Shown piece after piece: positions 1 through 4,775 of a stretch of DNA of 5,809 nt. This DNA is from Chloroflexota bacterium (GTDB taxonomy: Bacteria > Chloroflexota > UBA5177 > JANWHV01). The stretch lies in assembly GCA_025450255.1 (NCBI GenBank), contig JANWHV010000270.1:1-5809 (forward strand), written 5' to 3'. The stretch's first letter is position 1; every line of letters starts with the position of its first letter. A program made the position numbers and the translations under genes. The notes beneath the pieces were generated by a model. It worked only from the letters and a program-made list of their open reading frames with translations, had not been told where the DNA came from and did no database searches.

Positions 1-387
1 AGCCGCAAAGGCCTGTCCCATCGTGATCGCCCCAGCGCTCACAAACACCACGCCCACCGAGAGGCTGAGCCAGGCGTAGGGAGAAAGGGCGAAGACCAGC
101 CACCCGATCGCAACCCAGATCGCTGCCAGGCGCATGGCAGGCAAGCGCGAGTGCCATCGATCAGACCAGCGCCCCACGACCAACCCAAGTATGAGGCCGA
201 GCAGGGCCTCGCCGATGAAGTACAAGCCAACCCAGCTGAGAGCGACATGGAGGCTGTCCACGAGGTACAACGTGACCAGAGGCAGGGTCGATGAGGTGGC
301 GAGGGACAGGAACACCATGATCAGGAGGAAGGCTCGGTACTCCCGCTTGTACCAGACGATGGTGAGAACGGCGAGACGGCCTCTCAT
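1..387 (-). CDS. MFS transporter, N-terminal part (sugar-efflux/Set-like)
   Basis: Partial gene: the first 129 codons are present and the frame is still open at the left edge. It begins MRGRLAVLTIVWYKREYRAF and reads as alternating hydrophobic helices: about residues 18-41, 48-72, 88-102 and 106-129. The loop after helix 2 holds G-R-W-S-D-R (residues 72-77) followed by basic residues, which matches the MFS motif A (G-x-x-x-D-R) between helices 2 and 3. The segment ending S-A-G-A-I-T-M-G-Q-A-F-A-A resembles helix 4 of the Set-type sugar-efflux permeases, so export of sugars or small drugs across the inner membrane by proton antiport is the best guess; the substrate cannot be read from the sequence. 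The ATG at 385-387 is supported by GGGGAG (minus strand, 395-400) seven bases upstream. MFS membership is fairly secure, the subfamily is tentative. Confidence 0.8.
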   Translation of the reverse strand, partial: MRGRLAVLTIVWYKREYRAFLLIMVFLSLATSSTLPLVTLYLVDSLHVALSWVGLYFIGEALLGLILGLVVGRWSDRWHSRLPAMRLAAIWVAIGWLVFALSPYAWLSLSVGVVFVSAGAITMGQAFAA

Positions 388-394
388 TGGCTAG

Positions 395-400
395 CTCCCC
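395..400 (-). promoter_or_regulatory. Ribosome binding site of the MFS gene
   Basis: GGGGAG on the minus strand, seven bases before the ATG at 387. It decides the start: the other ATGs upstream (near 413-424) lie in a different frame and do not lead into the membrane-protein sequence. Confidence 0.6.
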
Positions 401-577
401 GTCTGGATTTCGCATGATGATCAAGGATTAGCTGTGGGGTGGGCATTGCGATCAGCCGGCGGTCATCCCAGCGCCTGGAGACATACACGCTCTCTTACGT
501 GACGCGCGTCGTTGCCTCATGTGGTGCCTGAACACCATGATGCTGATCAGAATAACTTCAACAGGGTAGTGTAGCGA
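401..577. other. Non-coding gap between the decayed toxin gene and the MFS gene
   Basis: No coding frame here resembles a protein I recognise. The right part (about 530-660, running into the decayed toxin gene) is visibly richer in A and T than the flanking genes. A small inverted repeat lies at 522-537 (TGGTG / CACCA, loop of six), but no T run follows on either strand, so it is not a convincing terminator. The MFS promoter should lie in this stretch on the minus strand; I could not find a well-spaced -35/-10 pair. Confidence 0.4.
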
Positions 578-730
578 CTAACCTGTTGCGTATTTAACAA
601 TTCCAGCATCTGCATTCATCATAAAGATGCTGCCACAGGCCTGGCTGCGTTTGCCAAAAGTACGCCCACAGGTGTAGCCCATGTCGTGACGAGGTTTGAT
701 CGCGCTTGTGTCGAGGAAGTAGAGCCGCAC
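578..730 (-). pseudogene. Decayed PIN-domain (VapC-like) toxin gene
   Basis: A GTG codon at 728-730 shares its first G with the antitoxin stop (TAGTG), the coupling typical of vapBC pairs. Translation begins V-R-L-Y-F-L-D-T-S-A-I, the first beta strand of a PIN ribonuclease with its first metal-binding Asp (residue 7). After residue 11 the expected sequence (normally V-K-R-Y-V-x-E-x-G) is disrupted: the bases still resemble such a gene (K-P-R-H-D-M-G-Y-T, then G-S-I-F) but with small deletions and frame changes. The frame stops at 578 after 50 residues, whereas PIN toxins are usually about 130-145 residues. The later catalytic acids are absent, and the MFS gene occupies the space where the rest would be. 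It is inferred to be a non-functional, truncated toxin. The alternative is an unrelated short peptide with a chance F-L-D-T-S-A start, which the position makes unlikely. Confidence 0.65.
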
Positions 731-1038
731 TAGCGGCCACGATCCTCGGCGATTAGCTCTTCTGATGGGCGAGCGCCGAGTGGGAGGCGACCAAGGCGGG
801 CAAGCTCTTCATCAGACACCGGTCTCGCCGTGTCAGGGGCGTGGCGTTCCGTACTCAGGAAATCCGCCGCCAGCAGTCTGGCGCGCAGCCGCTCGCGCTC
901 CGAATTCGGTAGTCCATCGTTGTCGCCGGCACGCGATTGAATCGCTACCTCGGCCGGACCTACGGGCAACGAGGCAGGCAGATCCAGGACCAAGCGGCGA
1001 TCGGCGCCGACCACGACGGGTATCGTGACTGTCTTCAT
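730..1038 (-). CDS. Antitoxin-like protein of a PIN-domain toxin-antitoxin pair
   Basis: Complete, 102 residues. It starts M-K-T-V-T-I-P-V-V-V, then has R-L-V-L-D-L-P-A-S-L-P-V-G-P-A-E-V (about residues 15-31), a beta-rich N-terminal module I associate with small antitoxins encoded directly upstream of PIN-domain toxins. The C-terminal half is charged and predicted flexible (R-E-R-L-R-A-R-L-L-A-A-D) and ends S-E-E-L-I-A-E-D-R-G-R, the type of tail that binds and blocks the toxin. The family role is to neutralise the toxin and usually to repress the pair's own promoter. The start at 1038 has GGAGG (1043-1047) four bases upstream, slightly close but strong. Its stop overlaps the GTG of the toxin remnant by one base. 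Because that partner is broken, this may be an orphan antitoxin, able to act against related toxins elsewhere or simply not yet lost. Exact antitoxin family not certain. Confidence 0.75.
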   Translation of the reverse strand: MKTVTIPVVVGADRRLVLDLPASLPVGPAEVAIQSRAGDNDGLPNSERERLRARLLAADFLSTERHAPDTARPVSDEELARLGRLPLGARPSEELIAEDRGR

Positions 1039-1042
1039 GCAT

Positions 1043-1047
1043 CCTCC
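1043..1047 (-). promoter_or_regulatory. Ribosome binding site of the antitoxin gene
   Basis: GGAGG on the minus strand, four bases before the ATG at 1038. A second ATG at 1040-1042 is out of frame and even closer to it, so 1038 is the preferred start. Just upstream, ATGAATCAT (1061-1069) is a short imperfect dyad that could be an autoregulatory operator; this is only suggestive. Confidence 0.5.
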
Positions 1048-1182
1048 AATGGGCTAGGTTATGAATCATGGTACCAAACGGAACAACCGCCCAGCCGCCG
1101 CGCTGCACGGCGAATGGCTGCTAGATCCGCCCAAAGCGTCCAAGCTCAGTACGGCTCCTGCACGTCAGCCTTACTGCGTGTA

Positions 1183-2050
1183 TCAGGCGGCGTAGATCAG
1201 GTAGGCATCTTCCAGAGTGGGCGCAATGGGCACAGCTTGGGGGTGCGGTTGCGTGGTTGCGATCAGGCGCACCTGCACCCCATCGGCCCGCCGCACGGCG
1301 GCGCTGACCCGATGTCGCGCGCGCAGGCGCTCGAACTCCTCGGCCTCGACGGTCATCGACCAGACCTGGCCCTCGGCATCGGCCAGCAGCCCTTCCGGCG
1401 ATCCGGCCCAGGCCACCCGCCCGGCCTGCAACAGCACCAGATCAGTGGCCATCGCCTCCACGTCGGAGATGATGTGAGTCGAGAGCACCACCTGCCGCTC
1501 GCCCCCCAGCGTGGCGATCAGCTCACGGAAGCGGATGCGCTCGCTGGGATCCAGGCCGGCCGTCGGCTCGTCAAGCACAAGCAACCGTGGCTCGTTGAGC
1601 AGGGCCTGGGCTATGCCCAGACGGCGGATCATGCCGCCGGAGAAACCGCGAAGGCGGCGATTGCCGTCCGCGCGCAGGTTGACTGCCTCCAGTACACTCT
1701 CCACCCGGCGTTGCAGCCGCTGCCCCTCCAGGCATTTCAACTCGCCGATGTAGCGCAGAAACTCGCGGGCCGTAAGCTGAGGGTAGGCGCCGAAGTCTTG
1801 CGGCAGGTAGCCCAGGGCGCGGCGCAGGGCGACAGGGCGCCGGACAACATCCTGCCCACCCCAGGTGATATGTCCTTTGCTGGGCGCCAGCACCGTGGCC
1901 AGCATTCGCAGCAGGGTAGACTTGCCGGCGCCGTTGGGACCGACCAGGCCCAGCACACCCCCCGCCCAGGCGGAGCGTCACCTCGCGCAAGGCCCAGTGG
2001 TCGCGATCGTACAGCTTGCTCACCCCGTCGATCGAGAGATCGATCATCAT
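1183..2050 (-). pseudogene. ABC transporter ATP-binding protein, frameshifted before Walker A
   Basis: ATPase subunit that would power the ABC-2 permease encoded just upstream. Residues 1-31 (MMIDLSIDGVSKLYDRDHWA... to L-R-L-G-G-G) are read from 2050. The frame then breaks, and the remaining 257 residues continue in another frame from V-L-G-L-V-G-P-N-G-A-G-K-S-T. The later part carries every core element: Walker A GPNGAGKST, Q-loop L-P-Q-D-F, signature F-S-G-G-M, Walker B L-L-V-L-D-E-P with D-loop A-G-L-D, and H-loop S-T-H-I. A single extra G in the G6 run at 1958-1963 explains the break; with G5 the protein would be about 288 residues, normal for this family. AAAGGA (2055-2060) supports the ATG ATG start, with the second ATG better spaced. 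The GTG at 1954-1956 could in principle start a shortened protein, but it would lack the first strands and the A-loop. Last gene of the cluster, 42 bases after the permease. Confidence 0.85.
1958..1963 (-). other. G6 run at the frameshift site of the ABC ATPase
   Basis: Six consecutive G on the minus strand within L-G-G-G-V-L-G-L. Removing one G restores the reading frame across Walker A. A homopolymer of this length is a common place for indel mutation, sequencing error or polymerase slippage. No stem-loop or other recoding stimulator is evident next to it. Confidence 0.8.
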
Positions 2051-2092
2051 CGGATCCTTTCTACTCTCCGCCTACCGGTGCAATTTTCGTGC

Positions 2093-3031
2093 TCAGCGCA
2101 AGCCACGGCGCTGCCGCCCAGCCAGCCAGACCCCGGCGCCCATCAGCAGCGGCGCCAGACCGAGGAAGAGGGCACGATTCCAATAGAAGGCAGCCGGGAA
2201 GGGCGGCGGCAGATGCCGCGCGATGTCCGCCATCAGCCGCCGCTCCGGCACTGAAATGGAGTGGTCGTCCCGCGTGCTGTAGTAAGCGAAACACGTCGGT
2301 ACTGGGATATATGAGTGAGGGCCGCTGCACGCGTTTGCCGGCAGATCGCGAGCGGCTTCTTTGAAGATTGCGGCTTGGTCCAGGGTGTTCAGATGGTGCT
2401 GCACGGTGATCTGCCGCGTCGAGATGTCCACCAGCCAGTACGTACCCGTCCCAGTCGCCGGCAGCAGCCACAGGACCAGGATGAGCACGGCGGCGGGGAT
2501 GCGACCGCCAAGCGTGGTCGCTGCCAGCGCCAGTGCCGCGCCGAAGATCACAGGCGTGACGATCAGCCAGACCCAGCCGGCGATGTAGGGCCACGCGCCA
2601 AGGGGCGGATAATCCATGACGCCGAAGAACGGCAAGGCGGTGTGCGCTCGCGGCAGCCGGTCCATCAGCACCGCCGCGATCGTAAAGCACGTCGAGATCG
2701 CAAGCAGACCCGACAGGGCCGCCAGATACTTGCCCCACGCGTACGCCCAGGAGGGGAGCGGGGTACTGAGCAGAACGGCGTCGATGCGCCGGCCGTGGTC
2801 GCGCGCTATCTGATCGCCGGTGACCAGGGCCAACAGCAGAGTCGGGAAGATGCCGGCGCTGGTCAGGCGGCCCCAGGCACTGAACGGGCTATTCCGCACG
2901 CTCGGCGGCAAGTTCAGGCCGACGATGAACAGGATCAGCGCCGCTGCCCAGATACCGCGCCCATGCAGGAACAGGCGGGCTTCCATGCGCAGCACCACCC
3001 AGAGGGGTCGCACATGCATAACCGTGATCAT
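2093..3031 (-). CDS. ABC-2 type transporter permease
   Basis: Complete, 312 residues, inner-membrane permease that should pair with the downstream ATPase to export an unknown substrate. Hydrophobic segments lie at about residues 27-42, 58-71, 101-123, 147-172, 178-193 and 287-304, i.e. six helices. After helix 2 comes D-Q-I-A-R-D-H-G-R-R-I-D (73-84), then L-L-S-T-P-L-P and G-K-Y (100-102), the cytoplasmic coupling region typical of ABC-2 permeases (acid, R-D, L-L-S-T-P, Y-x-x-G-K). A loop of roughly 90 residues between helices 5 and 6 (about 195-285) is predicted outside the membrane and contains two Cys, a possible sensing or substrate-contact domain. GGTGGA (3038-3043) lies six bases before the ATG. 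It sits 57 bases after the membrane-protein gene and 42 before the ATPase gene, so it is very likely in one operon. Unlike both neighbours it carries no lesion. Substrate not inferable. Confidence 0.85.
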   Translation of the reverse strand: MITVMHVRPLWVVLRMEARLFLHGRGIWAAALILFIVGLNLPPSVRNSPFSAWGRLTSAGIFPTLLLALVTGDQIARDHGRRIDAVLLSTPLPSWAYAWGKYLAALSGLLAISTCFTIAAVLMDRLPRAHTALPFFGVMDYPPLGAWPYIAGWVWLIVTPVIFGAALALAATTLGGRIPAAVLILVLWLLPATGTGTYWLVDISTRQITVQHHLNTLDQAAIFKEAARDLPANACSGPHSYIPVPTCFAYYSTRDDHSISVPERRLMADIARHLPPPFPAAFYWNRALFLGLAPLLMGAGVWLAGRQRRGLR

Positions 3032-3088
3032 TGTTTGTCCACCCCAATCTGTCGTCGTGAACCGCGCGCAGCTCGCGCATCGTAGCTC

Positions 3089-3925
3089 TCATCGCGATCG
3101 TGCAGGCGCAATCAGCGGCGTCGCGCTGCCGGCGAACAGCGTCCATGCCAGTAGTACGCTGCCAAGCGCCGCAGCGGGCAGGTGCAGGATGAGCGACGGC
3201 GTATCCCGTGGTAGCGCGAAGGGACCGACTGGTTGCAGTCGGGCGAGCAGCGCCAGCGCCAGCCAGGGGCCGCCGCCAAGCGCCGCCGCTGTTGTGGCGC
3301 CCCAGCGCAGGGCGATGGGAACGGAAACGCCGCTGAGCAGTAGCAGCGGTCCCAGCTAGGCCGCCAATAGCGCACCGAACGGCGCCCAGTGCGCAAGCGC
3401 GAGCCAGGCAGTGGCCGCCACGCCGAAGAGGCAGTCGAAGCCCACGATGGCCAGCACCAGTCCGCCGGTAACCTCTACAACGCCGGTAGGGCAACTCGCC
3501 TCCACCTGGCGCAGGCCCGGCAGTCGCGTGTGCAGGGCGAAGGCGATGCCCAGCACCGCCGTCAGCGGCGCCATCAGGATCAAAGGCAGCGCGCCGTTCT
3601 GATCGTGCGTATGCCAGGTGATAGCGGCGGCAAGCCCCAGGAGCGCCACGCTCGCGGACCAGAACGCGGCGCCAAGTAGCCGGACGCGCCAGCGCGCCAC
3701 ACGCAAGGTCTTCAACAGATGCTTGCGCGCTAGCGTCGCGGCCGGCCCACCGGCGGCATCCTCGACGAACAGCCGGGCGAGCAGGCGAGTGGTCGCCTCC
3801 TCCGTCGGGCGCGGCATAGGCAGCGTCGCATACCGCTCTGCCACGCGCCGCAAGTCGAGCGGCAGTTCCGTGTCCTCCGTGGCATCAAGAATCGACGGGT
3901 CTATCCGTGCATCGCGGTCATCCAT
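3089..3925 (-). pseudogene. Polytopic membrane protein, candidate anti-sigma, with in-frame TAG
   Basis: Not assigned to a named family. The start ATG (3923-3925) overlaps the sigma-factor stop in ATGGATGA (8 bases) and has GGGGAGG eight bases upstream, so the two are translationally coupled. Residues 1-78 are soluble, acidic then basic. Hydrophobic segments follow at about 80-103, 112-132, 149-177, 180-205 (crossing the stop), 214-230 and 242-264, suggesting six helices. A TAG at 3356-3358 stops translation after residue 189, inside helix 4, yet the same frame continues (L-G-P-L-L-L-L-S-G) to TGA at 3089-3091, giving 278 residues if read through. TAG could be one G-to-A change from TGG (Trp). 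Position after an ECF sigma gene suggests an anti-sigma role, with the N-terminal domain holding the sigma factor at the membrane. There is no H-x3-C-x2-C zinc motif; the only Cys are 145 and 165. Function inferred from context alone. Confidence 0.65.
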
Positions 3926-4499
3926 GCCGTGATCCTCCCCGGACGCCGTTCTCCGTGTCTTCGGCGGCCTGCAAGCGGTCGCGGAGCCGGTGTAGGGCCG
4001 TGAAGCTCCGGCTCTTGATCGTACCGGTGCTGACGCCCATCACCGCCGCGGTCTCGTCCACGCTCAACCCCTGGCCGAAACGCAGACTCAGCGTCTCGCG
4101 TTGCTCGAAGCTCAGATCGGCGAGTGCCGCCAGTAGCCCCTCGCGCTGTTCCCAGCGCTCCAGCCATGCTTGAGGATCCGGCTCGTCGCTCGGTTTCTCC
4201 GAGGCAGGCAAGAGCGTGCCCGGCTCGTGCCGTCGATAGGCGCTCTGCCAGTGGGTACGGGCCAGGTTCCGCGCGATGGTGTAGAGCCAGGGGCGGAAGG
4301 GTCGTGGATAGCGATAGGTGCGCGCATCGCACACCAACCGCACGAAGGTCTCTTGCACCAGATCCTCCGCCAGATCTACATCCCCACCCAGCCGCGCCAG
4401 GTGGGCGAGCAGCGGCGCATGATGGCGGCGCACCAGCGCCTCCAGCGCCCCCGCGCTCCCGCACTGCCACTCGCGGAAGAGATCCTCGTCGGTCGTCAT
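3918..4499 (-). CDS. ECF-type RNA polymerase sigma factor
   Basis: Complete, 193 residues. It directs RNA polymerase to a small set of promoters, usually including its own. Region 2 spans about residues 15-85: A-L-E-A-L-V-R-R-H, then D-L-A-E-D-L-V-Q-E-T-F-V-R-L (42-55, the core-binding helix) and F-R-P-W-L-Y-T-I-A-R-N-L (68-79, the -10 recognition helix). A variable acidic/proline linker follows (92-115). Region 4 is about 122-176, with L-S-F-E-Q-R-E-T-L-S-L-R-F and the helix-turn-helix L-S-V-D-E-T-A-A-V-M-G-V-S-T-G-T-I-K-S-R (145-164) for -35 recognition. The start at 4499 (M-T-T-D-E-D-L-F) is chosen because region 2 begins right after it and AAGGGG lies five bases upstream; the frame stays open to 4811, but that stretch is non-conserved and runs antisense into the mutase gene. 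It leads the cluster with the membrane protein and ABC exporter. Confidence 0.93.
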   Translation of the reverse strand: MTTDEDLFREWQCGSAGALEALVRRHHAPLLAHLARLGGDVDLAEDLVQETFVRLVCDARTYRYPRPFRPWLYTIARNLARTHWQSAYRRHEPGTLLPASEKPSDEPDPQAWLERWEQREGLLAALADLSFEQRETLSLRFGQGLSVDETAAVMGVSTGTIKSRSFTALHRLRDRLQAAEDTENGVRGGSRHG

Positions 4500-4504
4500 G
4501 CCCA

Positions 4505-4510
4505 CCCCTT
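4505..4510 (-). promoter_or_regulatory. Ribosome binding site of the ECF sigma gene
   Basis: AAGGGG on the minus strand, five bases before the ATG at 4499. It supports this internal methionine over the in-frame upstream starts as far as 4811. Confidence 0.5.
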
Positions 4511-4583
4511 GCACCCTCTCGGATCGTATGCTCATTCTCTGTACCGGGTAGGGCAGCCATCGGTTCATGCCTGTTTCAACCAC

Positions 4584-4597
4584 GTACGATAGCGTAC
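4584..4597. repeat. Short inverted repeat, possible operator
   Basis: GTACG-ATAG-CGTAC: five-base arms around a four-base spacer, upstream of both divergent genes. Size and position fit a regulator binding site, but a dyad this short can occur by chance. Confidence 0.3.
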
Positions 4598-4710
4598 CGA
4601 TGGGCCTGGCCACTACGGGCCTTCGCCGCAAGCTCGCGCCAACACCGTGGACAGGCGCGGAACAGGCCGGCGCGCCGTTTCGGCCGGGCATAGGTATCAT
4701 GAGCGGAAGA

Positions 4711-4731
4711 CGTGGCCGTGGGTGCGCCACG
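4711..4731 (+). repeat. Stem-loop in the mutase 5' leader
   Basis: CGTGGC and GCCACG form a six-base-pair stem around a nine-base loop, ending 36 bases before the mutase ATG. No T run follows, so it is not a standard terminator. It could be a leader structure or a regulator site; weakly supported. Confidence 0.3.
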
Positions 4732-4745
4732 ACGGAGATTGAAAC

Positions 4746-4775
4746 ATGAAGAGGGACGAGGGCGACGATGATTGA
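4746..4775 (+). CDS. Possible nine-residue leader peptide overlapping the mutase start
   Basis: ATG at 4746 reads M-K-R-D-E-G-D-D-D and stops at TGA 4773-4775, overlapping the first eight bases of the mutase gene. GGAG (4734-4737) lies eight bases upstream, a proper ribosome-binding spacing, so ribosomes could begin here and re-initiate at the mutase ATG. The mutase also has its own GAGGG (4758-4762). Nothing about the highly charged peptide itself suggests function, and it may be a chance open frame. Confidence 0.2.
   Translation: MKRDEGDDD

Larger units (their letters stand above)
4500..4767. promoter_or_regulatory. Divergent promoter region between the sigma and mutase genes
   Basis: This 268-base gap must hold promoters for both the minus-strand sigma cluster and the plus-strand mutase. 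On the minus strand, TGAACC (near 4562-4567) followed after about 15 bases by CGGTAC (4541-4546) loosely resembles an ECF-type -35/-10 pair, with a spacer somewhat short for that class; it would fit autoregulation but is weak. On the plus strand TATCAT (4695-4700) is a possible -10 without a good -35. Two dyads are listed separately. Confidence 0.35.

Noticed and set aside
310..541. 12-base direct repeat GAACACCATGAT at 310-321 and 530-541
   Set aside because: One 12-base match is expected by chance in a window this size; one copy is within the MFS coding sequence and no flanking similarity extends it.
401..700. Insertion-sequence remnant in the less GC-rich gap
   Set aside because: I found no terminal inverted repeats, target duplication or transposase motif; the right part is better explained as a decayed PIN gene.
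1096..1112. CGCCG / CGGCG hairpin downstream of the ABC ATPase as a terminator
   Set aside because: The stem is only five base pairs and no T run follows on the minus strand; not enough to call a terminator.
937..2364. 475-residue open frame on the plus strand
   Set aside because: It lies opposite the antitoxin start, the ABC ATPase and the permease end. Its composition (Gln, Arg, Pro, Ala, His) is the usual antisense shadow of GC-rich coding DNA, and it shows no domain.
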